Counted from the stretch's first letter, positions 1 to 6,747 are shown. The stretch: DNA of 8,294 bases from Planctomycetota bacterium (GCA_026982835.1 JALSGI010000867.1:1-8294); one strand, 5' to 3'. Notes: a model not told the origin generated them from the sequence alone. Made by a program: numbers and translations.

Positions 1-2099
1 GGCATGCCGTGGCCAGCGAACTGGCCGAGGTGATCAATGCGGCCATCCAGAGCGTGCTCAACCCGCCCCCGGCCCCCACTGTGCCCGGGCAAGCCACTGG
101 GCAACTGGGCGCCGCGGCGGCCCAGGGCCAGGTGCCGCAGCAGTTGCGGGAGATCAAGTCGGTGGCCCTGGAGTTTCTCACCACGCAGGGCCAGGCCCAA
201 AAGCTGGTCCGCTCCGGCGTACTGGCCGACGTGCGAGTGACGGCCGACCCGCGAATCAACGCCCTGATCGTCACCGCGCCCCAGCAGAGCATGGAGCTGA
301 TGGCCGCGCTGATTGCCCACCTGGACCGCCCCTCGCCGGCCGTGGCCGAAATCAAGGTGTTCACCCTGGCCAACAGCGACGCCACCACCATGGCCGAGCT
401 GCTGCAAAACCTGTTTGCCACCGACGGCCAGCAACCCGGCGGGCAAACCCAGGCCCAAGGCGTACAACTGGTCGGGGCCGAGGGGATCGGCTCCACGCTG
501 GTGCCGCTGCGGTTTTCGGTGGACGTGCGCACCAACAGCATCATCGCCATGGGCGGGGCCGACGCGTTGCGGGTGGTGGAGGCCATTCTGCTTCGCCTGG
601 ACCAGACCGACGTGCGGCAGCGGCAAAGCACCGTCATCCGCCTGAAGAACAGCCCCGCGGCCGACGTGGCCGAGGCGATCAACCAGTTTTTGCAGTCCCA
701 GCGGGAGCTGATGGAGATCGACCCGGAGCTGGTGAGCAACATCGAGCTGCTGGAACGGGAGATCATCGTGGTGCCCGAGCCGGTCAGCAACAGCCTGCTC
801 ATCAGTGCCACGCCGCGGTACTACGAGGAGATCCTGGAGCTGGTGCGGAAGCTGGACCAGGCCCCGGCCCAGGTGGTCATCCAGGCCTTGCTGGTGGAAG
901 TGGAGCTGGAGAACACCGACGAGTTTGGGGTGGAGTTGGGCTTTCAGGACTCGGTGTTGTTTGACCGCAGCCTGCTCAACCTGGACAACTTCCAAACCAT
1001 CCAGCAGACAGTAACCAACATCGCCACCGGCGTGGCCACTACCACCGAAACCATCGTCAACGAGGAACGCATCCCCGGCTTTTTGTTCAACAACCAGCAG
1101 TTGGGCAACAACACCCGGGCGCATCCCAGCCGGGTGGGCACGCAGGGGTTGAGCAGCTTTTCGGTGGGGCGGATCAACGGGGACTTGGGTTTTGGCGGGC
1201 TGGTGCTTTCGGCCAGCAGTGAGTCGGTCAGCGTGCTGATTCGGGCCTTGGCTGCCCGGCGCAAGGTGCGCATCCTCTCCCGACCCCAAATCCGCACCCT
1301 GGACAACCAGTTGGCCGTGATTCATGTGGGCCAGCAGGTGCCGGTCATCTCGGGAGCCACCACCAACCAGGCCGGGGGCGTCACCCCGGTGATCGGCACG
1401 CCGCAGTTGGTGGGCATCATTCTGCAAGTCACCCCCAGGATCAGCCCCGATGGGACGATCGTCATGGAGACCATCGCCACCAAAAGCGCCATTTCGGGCC
1501 AGGGGGTGCCGATCCTCACCGACCCTTCCACCGGCAACGTGATCGAATCGCCTATCTTCGACCTGACCGAAGCCCGCACCACCGTGGCCGTGCCCGATGG
1601 GCAAACCGTGGTCATCGGCGGGATGATCACCAAGCGGGAGGACGTGATCGAGCGCCGGGTGCCTTGGCTGGGCGACCTGCCGCTGCTGGGCGTGCCGTTC
1701 CGCTACGACGCCAAGGTGACGCGGCGGACCGAGCTTTTGATCTTCCTCACGCCCCGGATCGTGCACAGCGCCGAGGAGGCCGAGCTGATCAAGCAGGTGG
1801 AGATCCAGCGGTTGCACTTCGACCTGCACGAGGCCGAGGCGGTGCATGGGCCGATTATGTCGGTGCTGGAAACGCCGCCGGGAGAACAGGGCAAACTAGA
1901 GCTTCTCCCCTTGCCTTCGGAGAAAGAACAGTCCCAGGTGCCCACCACCGTCATGCCCCCGCAGCAAGTGGAACCGCAACCGGAAAAGAGCTCCTGGTAC
2001 AGACGCTTGTTGCCCGGGCGGCTGTTTGGCCGTCGAACCAGCACGATCGAGCAGGCAGCTACCGCTCCCGATCACAGCGGCACGGGAGGTGTTCGATGA
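1..2099 (+). CDS. gspD: Type II secretion-type secretin (GspD/PulD family), 5' partial
   Basis: Outer-membrane secretin that would form the multimeric export channel of a type II secretion or related system. The frame is open to the left edge, so the N terminus is missing. The GTG at base 9 lies inside the gene and is used only for numbering (696 residues follow). Ring-building N-domains are visible at about 66-110 (ADPRINALIVTAP), 113-202 (RTNSIIAMGG) and 206-285 (PVSNSLLISATP). The secretin core spans about 286-585, with VIQALLVEVELE near 289-301, VPVISGATT near 444-452, and the terminal signature VPWLGDLPLLGVPF at 551-564 followed by TELLIFLTPRIV. Past the core is a roughly 110-residue tail, Pro/Gln/Glu-rich and then basic at 661-676. 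The stop codon overlaps the start of the next gene in ATGA, so the two are probably translationally coupled. The family is certain. Whether it serves T2SS or a type IV pilus-like system cannot be decided here, so the symbol is tentative. Confidence 0.93.
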   Translation, partial: HAVASELAEVINAAIQSVLNPPPAPTVPGQATGQLGAAAAQGQVPQQLREIKSVALEFLTTQGQAQKLVRSGVLADVRVTADPRINALIVTAPQQSMELMAALIAHLDRPSPAVAEIKVFTLANSDATTMAELLQNLFATDGQQPGGQTQAQGVQLVGAEGIGSTLVPLRFSVDVRTNSIIAMGGADALRVVEAILLRLDQTDVRQRQSTVIRLKNSPAADVAEAINQFLQSQRELMEIDPELVSNIELLEREIIVVPEPVSNSLLISATPRYYEEILELVRKLDQAPAQVVIQALLVEVELENTDEFGVELGFQDSVLFDRSLLNLDNFQTIQQTVTNIATGVATTTETIVNEERIPGFLFNNQQLGNNTRAHPSRVGTQGLSSFSVGRINGDLGFGGLVLSASSESVSVLIRALAARRKVRILSRPQIRTLDNQLAVIHVGQQVPVISGATTNQAGGVTPVIGTPQLVGIILQVTPRISPDGTIVMETIATKSAISGQGVPILTDPSTGNVIESPIFDLTEARTTVAVPDGQTVVIGGMITKREDVIERRVPWLGDLPLLGVPFRYDAKVTRRTELLIFLTPRIVHSAEEAELIKQVEIQRLHFDLHEAEAVHGPIMSVLETPPGEQGKLELLPLPSEKEQSQVPTTVMPPQQVEPQPEKSSWYRRLLPGRLFGRRTSTIEQAATAPDHSGTGGVR

Positions 2100-3082
2100 G
2101 GAATCTTCGCGCCGGATGGTTGCTCCTGGGCTGGCTGGGCCTGCTGCTGGGCGGTGGATGCGCCGGGAGCAAGAGCTTCCTCAACCTCAACTGGTCGGGC
2201 AAAAAAATCCCCGAAGCCTCGGCCGAAAATCCCGTGGTGCGCATGGTGTGCATCTGGGAACCGGCCGAGGGGCGCGGACTGGACGGGCTGCCCACCCGCG
2301 GATTTGCCGGACAGATCATGTTCTTCACCGCCGGTGAGGCCACCCCGGTGCGGGCCGACGGAAACGTCCGCATCTATCTCTACGACGAAGGGGGACTGCA
2401 AGCCCAACAGGCCAAGCCGCTGCACCAGTTCGATTACCTCAACGGGGCCTGGACCACCCACCTGCGGCTGGGCATGTTGGGGCCGGTCTATCAGGTGTTC
2501 ATCCCCTACGTGCGCAAGCACCCCTACCGGGCCAAGTGTGCGTTGCGGGTTCGCTTTCAGCCGGACTACGGGGGACCGCCGGTGTACTCGGAAGTGGTGT
2601 CGATCACCCTACCCGGCCCGGAGCCGAAGCAGGCCGATAAAGAAAAAAAGAGACAAGAATCCGGCACGAAAAAACCGCAACTTTCTATCCGCCGCTTCAG
2701 CCTGCCGCTGACCAGGGGCGGCGCGGTGAACCAGGCCGGCGCGTTGGGCTCGACGACCGCTGTAGCCGATACCGCAAAAGCCACTTCCCCGGGAAGCTCT
2801 GCCGCCGGGCAGGTTTCCCCGCAGCGGGTGCAGGAGTTGTTGCAGCGACTTCGAGGGCACCGGCTGCGGCCCCGGCAAGAAAAAACCAACTCTCCTCAAG
2901 ACCAACCGGCCGCCGCTTCCGCCCCGGGAGTGCTCTCCCGCTTGAGTGCCCCCGGGCCGGTGGTGCTTTCCCCGGCAGGGGATTCCACGCGCGGGAACGG
3001 CTCGGGGCGGGTTCCGGAAACGGGAGACTCTGCGGCACCGGGGTCTGTTTCGCGGCGGTTTCAGCTTCGCCCGGCCCAGTAG
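2096..3082 (+). CDS. Putative lipoprotein of unknown function, coupled to secretin
   Basis: A 328-residue protein whose ATG overlaps the secretin stop codon by 4 bases. The start is supported by GGGAGG about 5-10 bases upstream and by the signal peptide that follows it. The N terminus has two Arg residues, a Leu/Trp-rich hydrophobic stretch (about 8-18) and GGGC ending at Cys22, a slightly loose lipobox. This predicts an exported, lipid-anchored protein. Residues about 46-172 look like one compact beta-rich domain (VVRMVCIWEP, RGFAGQIMFF, VRIYLYDEGG, VYQVFIPYVR, YSEVVSITLPG). A Lys/Glu-rich linker follows at about 178-196, where the DNA becomes A-rich, and then a Pro/Ser/Gly/Arg-rich, probably disordered tail. 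I do not recognise the family. The context suggests a secretin-associated periplasmic or outer-membrane factor. It is much longer than the small GspS/PulS pilotins, so equating it with them would be speculation. The gene is sure, the role open. Confidence 0.85.
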   Translation: MRNLRAGWLLLGWLGLLLGGGCAGSKSFLNLNWSGKKIPEASAENPVVRMVCIWEPAEGRGLDGLPTRGFAGQIMFFTAGEATPVRADGNVRIYLYDEGGLQAQQAKPLHQFDYLNGAWTTHLRLGMLGPVYQVFIPYVRKHPYRAKCALRVRFQPDYGGPPVYSEVVSITLPGPEPKQADKEKKRQESGTKKPQLSIRRFSLPLTRGGAVNQAGALGSTTAVADTAKATSPGSSAAGQVSPQRVQELLQRLRGHRLRPRQEKTNSPQDQPAAASAPGVLSRLSAPGPVVLSPAGDSTRGNGSGRVPETGDSAAPGSVSRRFQLRPAQ

Positions 3083-3138
3083 CGGTTGGCCGTGAGCGAG
3101 ATTCGGCGCGGATTCTTGCCCCGGAGCGGAAGCTCCTG

Positions 3139-3168
3139 CGCAAGACGCAAGCCGCACGGCGCAAGCCG
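3139..3168. repeat. Short direct repeats CGCAAGCCG
   Basis: CGCAAGCCG occurs at 3146-3154 and 3160-3168, with a partial CGCAAG at 3139-3144. GCCG at 3151-3154 can pair with CGGC at 3157-3160. This may be a decayed repeat or a weak protein-binding array. The function is unknown. Confidence 0.4.
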
Positions 3169-3179
3169 ATTCCGTCTCT

Positions 3180-3199
3180 CCCCGCACTGACGTGCGGGG
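3180..3199. repeat. Hairpin repeat, copy 1
   Basis: A perfect 8-bp stem (CCCCGCAC with GTGCGGGG) encloses the tetraloop TGAC and is followed by CTC. It belongs to a family with copies at 3246-3263, 6748-6765 and 6812-6831. These share the loop form TNA(A/C) and mostly a trailing GGCTC, but differ in stem sequence. It resembles small palindromic repeats that I associate with planctomycete intergenic DNA; that link is from memory and unchecked. Confidence 0.7.
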
Positions 3200-3207
3200 C
3201 TCTGTAT

Positions 3208-3245
3208 TCCTCCAAGCCCCCAAGCCTCCAGGCCTCCAAGCCCTC
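3208..3245. repeat. 8-bp tandem repeat tract, locus A
   Basis: Four consecutive octamers of the form CCYCCARG (variants CCTCCAAG, CCCCCAAG, CCTCCAGG, CCTCCAAG) are followed by CCCTC. The same tract occurs at 6840-6869 with one octamer fewer. The minus strand is G-rich with many GG runs, and could form a two-tier G-quadruplex or similar structure. It lies between two hairpin repeats. The function is unknown. Confidence 0.75.
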
Positions 3246-3263
3246 CGCCGACTGAAGTCGGCG
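3246..3263. repeat. Hairpin repeat, copy 2
   Basis: A 7-bp perfect stem (CGCCGAC with GTCGGCG) encloses the tetraloop TGAA. It starts directly after the tandem octamer tract. It is followed by TGGCC rather than the CTC seen after other copies. Confidence 0.65.
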
Positions 3264-3286
3264 TGGCCCCCGGTGCCCCGTGGAAG

Positions 3287-3315
3287 TTGTTTGCCCCGGG
3301 CGGGGCTGTTAGAGT
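3287..3315 (+). promoter_or_regulatory. Candidate sigma70-type promoter for xdhC
   Basis: TTGTTT (3287-3292) lies 17 bases before TAGAGT (3310-3315), 58 bases ahead of the xdhC start. The -35 matches TTGACA at three positions and the -10 matches TATAAT at four. The spacer contains the inverted repeat GCCCC-GGGC-GGGGC, which could be an operator or chance in GC-rich DNA. This is a weak prediction from spacing and resemblance only. Confidence 0.3.
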
Positions 3316-3373
3316 GGGGGGTGAGTTGCGTGGCGGCTTGCCTGCGTTCCTCCAACCGAGGTGGTGTGCGTCG

Positions 3374-4471
3374 ATGATTCGGGACGTGATCGTTCAATGC
3401 GCCCGACTGCTGGAGCAGGAGGACTTCCAGGGCGTGTTTTGCCGTCTGGTAGAAACCCGCGGCTCCACCCCGCAAAAGGCCGGGGCTTGCATGGTCGTGC
3501 TGCCTGAAGGCAAGCAAATCGGCACCCTGGGCGGCGGTTGCGTGGAAGCGGAGGTGAAACGCCGGGCGCTTGTCCTCCAGGGGGCTTCGGCGCCCGAGCT
3601 GATGACCTTCCACCTGGACAACGACTACGGATGGGACGACGGGCTGATTTGCGGCGGGCGGATGACCGTGCTGCTGGACCCGCTGGTGCAGCCGGCCGTG
3701 CGCCGCTACCTGCAACAGCTGGCCCAACACCAAGACCAAGGTCACGGCAGCACCGAGGCGGTGGTGTTGAGTGGGGCTGATTTCCCTGGGCTGCAACCGG
3801 GCGATCGCCTGCTGTTCGACCATCAGGGGGGGCTGCTGGCCAGCACCGCCCCGGCGGCCCCATTGCCGAGTGTGCAGCAAGTGGCCCGGGGCTTGCGCCC
3901 CTTGGCCCGGCAAATGCGCCCCTACACCGCAGGCCAGGTAGCCTATCTGCCTGCCCCCCCGCGCTGCCGGTTGCTGGTGGTGGGAGCCGGGCACGTGGGC
4001 CAGGCGGTGGCCAATCTGGCCGTGGAGCTGGACTTTGAAGTGTGGGTGATGGACGACCGCCGGGACTTGCTCAGCGAGGAGCGTTTTCCCCACGTTCACC
4101 GGCGGCTTTGCGGCCCCTTTGGCGAGCTGCTGCCGGAGGTGGAGGTGGATGAGCGGACCTACTGCTTGATCGTCACCCGGGGACACAACCACGACGAGGA
4201 AGCGCTGTTTCACCTGATCCAGAAGCCGGCCCGGTACATCGGCATGATCGGTTCCCGGCGTAAGATCCGGCTGATCTTCGAGGACCTGGCCAGCCAGGGT
4301 ATCCCGGCCGAAAAACTGGAAGAGGTGTATGCCCCGGTGGGCGTGGACATCGGCTCGCAAACCGTGATGGAGATCGCGGTGAGCATCCTGGCCGAACTGG
4401 TGGCCCATCGAAACCTGGACGGCCGGGTGCCGGGACGTCCGCAGCGTGTGGCGGCCCTGCATCAAGGTTGA
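3374..4471 (+). CDS. xdhC: XdhC family molybdenum hydroxylase maturation protein
   Basis: A 365-residue XdhC/CoxI-family protein. Studied relatives bind the molybdenum cofactor, promote its sulfuration and deliver it to xanthine dehydrogenase-type enzymes in the cytoplasm. The N-terminal XdhC/CoxI domain (about 11-105) has VETRGSTPQKAGACMVV at 26-42, GTLGGGCVEAEV at 50-61 and DDGLICGGRMTVLLDP at 88-103. The C-terminal Rossmann-like domain (about 198-345) has LLVVGAGHVGQAVANLA at 200-216, the acidic strand end VMDDRRD, VTRGHNHDEEAL, YIGMIGSRRK and VGVDIGSQTVMEIAVSILAE, all typical of full-length XdhC. ATG at 3374 is chosen because GAGGTGG lies 9 bases upstream and family similarity begins there. 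The frame is open 37 codons further upstream, but that extension would read through the repeat-bearing gap. The next gene starts 12 bases after the stop, so the two are probably co-transcribed. No hydroxylase subunit is in the window. Confidence 0.93.
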   Translation: MIRDVIVQCARLLEQEDFQGVFCRLVETRGSTPQKAGACMVVLPEGKQIGTLGGGCVEAEVKRRALVLQGASAPELMTFHLDNDYGWDDGLICGGRMTVLLDPLVQPAVRRYLQQLAQHQDQGHGSTEAVVLSGADFPGLQPGDRLLFDHQGGLLASTAPAAPLPSVQQVARGLRPLARQMRPYTAGQVAYLPAPPRCRLLVVGAGHVGQAVANLAVELDFEVWVMDDRRDLLSEERFPHVHRRLCGPFGELLPEVEVDERTYCLIVTRGHNHDEEALFHLIQKPARYIGMIGSRRKIRLIFEDLASQGIPAEKLEEVYAPVGVDIGSQTVMEIAVSILAELVAHRNLDGRVPGRPQRVAALHQG

Positions 4472-4483
4472 GGAACGCCGCCG

Positions 4484-5137
4484 ATGTTTTCCTGCTGGCC
4501 TGTTGCCGGGGATTGCTTGCCTGCGTGCCGGCGGTTTGCCGTGTTGCCGGCCGCAGGGCACAGCCGCCGGATGGGCCGGCCCAAGCTCTTGTTGCCCTGG
4601 GGCACGGGCACCCTGATCGAGCACGTGTTGCGGCAATACCTGGCCCTGCCGCTGGAAGCGGTGGTGGTCGTGGTTCGCCCGGGGGACGAGGCGCTGGCCC
4701 GACGTGTCCGCGCCGCGGGAGCCCTGGTCTGCCAGCCGCCGCAGTGCCCTGGGGAGATGAAGGAGTCGGTTCAATGGGGCTTGCGCTACTTGCAGCAGCA
4801 CTACGCCCCGGGGCCGGAGGACCTTTGGCTGCTTAGTCCTTGCGATATGCCGGGCATCACCGCGGAGCTGATCGCCCGGGTGGCAAGCTACTACCGGCCC
4901 GAGGTCCCCGAGGTGGTGTTGCCCATCTGCGGCAAACGCCGCGGCCACCCGGTGGTGCTTCCCTGGCAAGCCGCGGCGGAGGTATTCCGGCTGGGTGCAG
5001 GAGAAGGGATCAACGCCCTGGTGGCTTGCTGGCCGCAGTGCCTGGTGCCGGTTGCGGCAGGGGGAGCGTTTTGTGACGTGGACACTCCCGAGGCTTACCG
5101 GCGCGTAGGTGGAGGGGATGGCGCGGGGGAGCGGTGA
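4484..5137 (+). CDS. mocA: MobA/MocA-like molybdenum cofactor nucleotidyltransferase
   Basis: A 217-residue NTP_transf_3 protein. Relatives attach CMP (MocA) or GMP (MobA) to molybdopterin. Beside xdhC, the cytidylyl form used by xanthine dehydrogenase-type enzymes is the better guess. The nucleotide-binding signature AAGHSRRMGRPKLLLPWG lies at 23-40, the metal-binding Asp motif PCDMPG at 119-124, RRGHPVVLP at 152-160 and the closing DVDTPEAY at 198-205. The length suits the family. ATG at 4484 is preceded by GAGGAA with 8 bases of spacing, which supports it as the start. This leaves about 19 residues ahead of the first strand, with Cys at 4, 11 and 15, more than usual. A GTG at 4541 would remove them but has a poorer ribosome site. 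The MocA versus MobA specificity is inference from context. Confidence 0.88.
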   Translation: MFSCWPVAGDCLPACRRFAVLPAAGHSRRMGRPKLLLPWGTGTLIEHVLRQYLALPLEAVVVVVRPGDEALARRVRAAGALVCQPPQCPGEMKESVQWGLRYLQQHYAPGPEDLWLLSPCDMPGITAELIARVASYYRPEVPEVVLPICGKRRGHPVVLPWQAAAEVFRLGAGEGINALVACWPQCLVPVAAGGAFCDVDTPEAYRRVGGGDGAGER

Positions 5138-5166
5138 GCTTTGTGCTCCGAGCCGAGGAGGAGAAA

Positions 5167-5187
5167 CCCCACTTTCGGCGGGTGGGG
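5167..5187 (+). terminator. Possible terminator after mocA
   Basis: CCCCAC (5167-5172) and GTGGGG (5182-5187) form a 6-bp GC-rich stem with a 9-base loop, 29 bases after the mocA stop. It is followed by ATTCCGGTTC and lacks a real T-run, so intrinsic termination would be weak. Confidence 0.35.
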
Positions 5188-5259
5188 ATTCCGGTTCTAA
5201 CGGGCAGCGTGTGCGTTTCTGTCGCAGTGGATGTCTTTCGCTGCCCGGGAGGGAGAACA

Positions 5260-5293
5260 GGCAAGGTTGCCATAATCTACTTTTGAGTAAAGT
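5260..5293. promoter_or_regulatory. AT-richer element with two small palindromes
   Basis: The palindrome GGCAAGGTTGCC (5260-5271) is followed by ATAATC and then TACT-TTTG-AGTA (5278-5289). CATAAT at 5271-5276 could be a -10 box, but no convincing -35 lies 16-18 bases upstream. This is a candidate promoter or operator for the HD-GYP gene, about 200 bases ahead of it, and is uncertain. Confidence 0.3.
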
Positions 5294-5314
5294 CGTTCGG
5301 CGTCCTGAATCGGC

Positions 5315-5372
5315 AAGCCCCTGGAGCAACGCGGTGTGGAGGAACAAGGGGCTTCCTTGGCCGAGGAGTTTT
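5315..5372 (+). promoter_or_regulatory. Overlapping alternative hairpins, attenuator-like
   Basis: AAGCCCCT (5315-5322) can pair with AGGGGCTT (5347-5354). The last base of that right arm also starts a competing hairpin, TTCCTT-GGCC-GAGGAG (two G-U pairs) ending at 5368, which is followed by TTTT. Two competing folds with a U-run after the second is the general form of an attenuator. The stems are weak and the idea is inference only. Confidence 0.2.
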
Positions 5373-5480
5373 CCGAGGCACAGGCCCGCAGCTCCTGCCT
5401 CCCCCTAGCGCGTGCTGCCTGCCGGTAGTTTGGTGTTGCCTGGCGCGGTCGGTTCCGGATGTTTCTGGAGGTGTTGGCGC

Positions 5481-6692
5481 ATGATTCGCGTGCATGTGGA
5501 TCATCTCACTCCTGGCATGGTGCTGGCGCGCCCGATCCCCGTACCTTCCCACCCAGGACGCTTTCTCTTGCAGCGGGGTCAGCGGGTGCCCCTGAACCTG
5601 GTGCCGCGGCTGAAGCGTTGGGGCATCTACGAAGTGTGGGTGCAGTATCCTCAGCTGGAGTTTTTGGAAGAGGTGTTCGACGCGGAGTTGGACGAGCAGC
5701 AGCGGGAGCTGTACCACCGCGTGCGGTGCAACTTCCAGCGGAGCATGGAACACACCGGGGCGGCGCTGGACTGGCAGGAGTTCGAGCGGGCCGTCAGCAG
5801 CCTGAATGAGGCGCTGCAACGCAACAGGTTCTCCGCCATGTTGCAAAAGCTCCAAGCCTACGACAGCTACCTGATGGCTCACTCCACCAACGTCTGTTAT
5901 TTGTCCATGCTGTTGGGCATGCACCTGGAGGAGTACCTGATCCAGCAGCGGCGTTTGAAGGATCCCCGCGAAGCGAGGGATTTGCGGCAGTTGGGACTGG
6001 GGATGCTGTTGCACGACCTGGGCAAGGTGCGGCTGGACCCTCGGATATTGAACAAGCCGGGGCGACTCACGCCGGAGGAGATGGACTACGTGCGGCGGCA
6101 CCCGGAGCTGGGCTACGAGATGGTGCGAGGACATATTTCCCCGGCTGCCGCCGTGGTGGTGTTGCACCATCACCAGCGTTGGGACGGCCGGGGCTACCCG
6201 CGGCGGGTGGATTCGGCCACCGGGGAGCCCATGCCGCCGCTTCGGCAGCGGCAGATCCCCGTGTTTGCCCGCATCGCCACCGTGGTCGATGTGTTCGATG
6301 CGGCGACCACCCATCGCTGCTATTCGGCGGCCAAGCCCCCGATCCGCGTGCTGCACGAGATGCAAACCTGGTGCCAGGGGATGTTCGACCCGGTGATCGA
6401 AAAAGTGTTCTACCGGATCATTCCTCCGTTCCCGATCGGGAAGGTGGTCGAGCTTTCCAACGGGGCGCAAGCCGTGGTGGTGGACTTCAACGCGGAAGAG
6501 CCCTACCGGCCCAAGGTGCAACTGATCCGCACCGAAAAAGGGCAGCCCATCTCAAGCCCCGCACTGAATGAAATGGACCTGGCCATCTACCAGGACGTGT
6601 TCATTCGCCGGGTGGACGGGCAGGAGGTCACCCCCTACTATCCCGAGGCGTTCTGGGAGACCACGCCTCGGCCCGAGTACGTTCTGAGCTAA
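5481..6692 (+). CDS. HD-GYP domain protein, probable cyclic di-GMP phosphodiesterase
   Basis: A 403-residue cytoplasmic protein with no signal peptide or membrane segment. The N-terminal region (about 1-120) is an unclassified sensory or packing domain, and the HD-GYP domain covers about 130-315. Visible hallmarks are His134 (AHSTN), HD178-179 in LLHDLGKV with Lys182, His207 in RRHPELG, HH230-231 with GYP238-240 in WDGRGYP, and Asp270/Asp273 in VVDVFDAATTHR. Such proteins hydrolyse cyclic di-GMP at an iron-type metal centre. Position 130, where three-metal enzymes carry Glu four residues before the first His, is Tyr, which suggests a two-metal site. The usual HHE is HHQ (Gln232). The stretch between GYP and ARI is about ten residues longer than usual. 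A C-terminal region of about 85 residues follows. ATG 5481 is preceded by GGAGGTG with 7 bases of spacing; the open frame back to 5412 has no better start. Confidence 0.9.
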   Translation: MIRVHVDHLTPGMVLARPIPVPSHPGRFLLQRGQRVPLNLVPRLKRWGIYEVWVQYPQLEFLEEVFDAELDEQQRELYHRVRCNFQRSMEHTGAALDWQEFERAVSSLNEALQRNRFSAMLQKLQAYDSYLMAHSTNVCYLSMLLGMHLEEYLIQQRRLKDPREARDLRQLGLGMLLHDLGKVRLDPRILNKPGRLTPEEMDYVRRHPELGYEMVRGHISPAAAVVVLHHHQRWDGRGYPRRVDSATGEPMPPLRQRQIPVFARIATVVDVFDAATTHRCYSAAKPPIRVLHEMQTWCQGMFDPVIEKVFYRIIPPFPIGKVVELSNGAQAVVVDFNAEEPYRPKVQLIRTEKGQPISSPALNEMDLAIYQDVFIRRVDGQEVTPYYPEAFWETTPRPEYVLS

Positions 6693-6693
6693 A

Positions 6694-6709
6694 CGGCCCA
6701 AAGGGGCCG
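6694..6709. terminator. Possible terminator stem after HD-GYP gene
   Basis: CGGCCC (6694-6699) and GGGCCG (6704-6709) pair around an AAAG loop immediately after the TAA stop. No T-run follows on the plus strand, and only TTT follows on the minus strand. It is a weak candidate, possibly bidirectional. Confidence 0.4.
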
Positions 6710-6747
6710 AAGATAGCGTGCAGGGTTTATCAACCGGCTGGAATCTT

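Larger units (their letters stand above)
3083..3373. other. Intergenic region with hairpins and repeat tract
   Basis: This 291-base gap holds no convincing gene. In order it contains a small GGAGC/GCTCC hairpin with a GGAA loop (3123-3136), CGCAAG direct repeats (3139-3168), a hairpin repeat (3180-3199), an 8-bp tandem tract (3208-3245), a second hairpin repeat (3246-3263), and a candidate promoter with the leader of xdhC. No T-run follows any of the hairpins, so a classical intrinsic terminator for the secretin-lipoprotein unit is not evident. Confidence 0.7.
5138..5480. other. Intergenic leader region before HD-GYP gene
   Basis: This 343-base gap has no supportable gene on either strand. 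It contains a hairpin just after mocA (5167-5187), an AT-richer stretch with two small palindromes around CATAAT (5260-5293), an 8-bp inverted repeat with a 25-base loop (5315-5354), and a weak hairpin followed by TTTT (5354-5372). About 108 further bases lead to the HD-GYP start. The folded elements could act in termination or leader control. I see no match to a cyclic di-GMP riboswitch. Confidence 0.6.

Noticed and set aside
1664..2095. Upstream extension of the lipoprotein frame
   Set aside because: It overlaps the conserved secretin end out of frame. The signal peptide and coupled ATG at 2096 mark the true start.
3123..3136. GGAGC-GGAA-GCTCC hairpin as terminator of the secretin-lipoprotein unit
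   Set aside because: The stem is only 5 bp and no T-run follows, so it is not convincing as an intrinsic terminator.
3180..3263. Possible CRISPR array
   Set aside because: The hairpins differ in sequence and spacing, and there are no regular spacers of 25-40 bases or cas genes.
3263..3373. Upstream extension of the xdhC frame
   Set aside because: It begins in a hairpin repeat and crosses the promoter-like region; ATG 3374 has a good ribosome site and family similarity starts there.
2609..5347. Very long open frame (912 codons) on the minus strand
   Set aside because: It runs antisense through the lipoprotein tail, xdhC and mocA, all of which have clear family motifs on the plus strand. Its translation is His/Pro/Arg/Gln-rich with no recognisable domain, as expected for a GC-rich shadow frame.
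5138..5480. Cyclic di-GMP riboswitch upstream of the HD-GYP gene
   Set aside because: Attractive by context, but I could not find the conserved sequence blocks of the known classes.
5277..6521. 414-codon open frame on the minus strand opposite the HD-GYP gene
   Set aside because: His/Gln/Pro-rich antisense product; the plus strand carries an intact HD-GYP domain.
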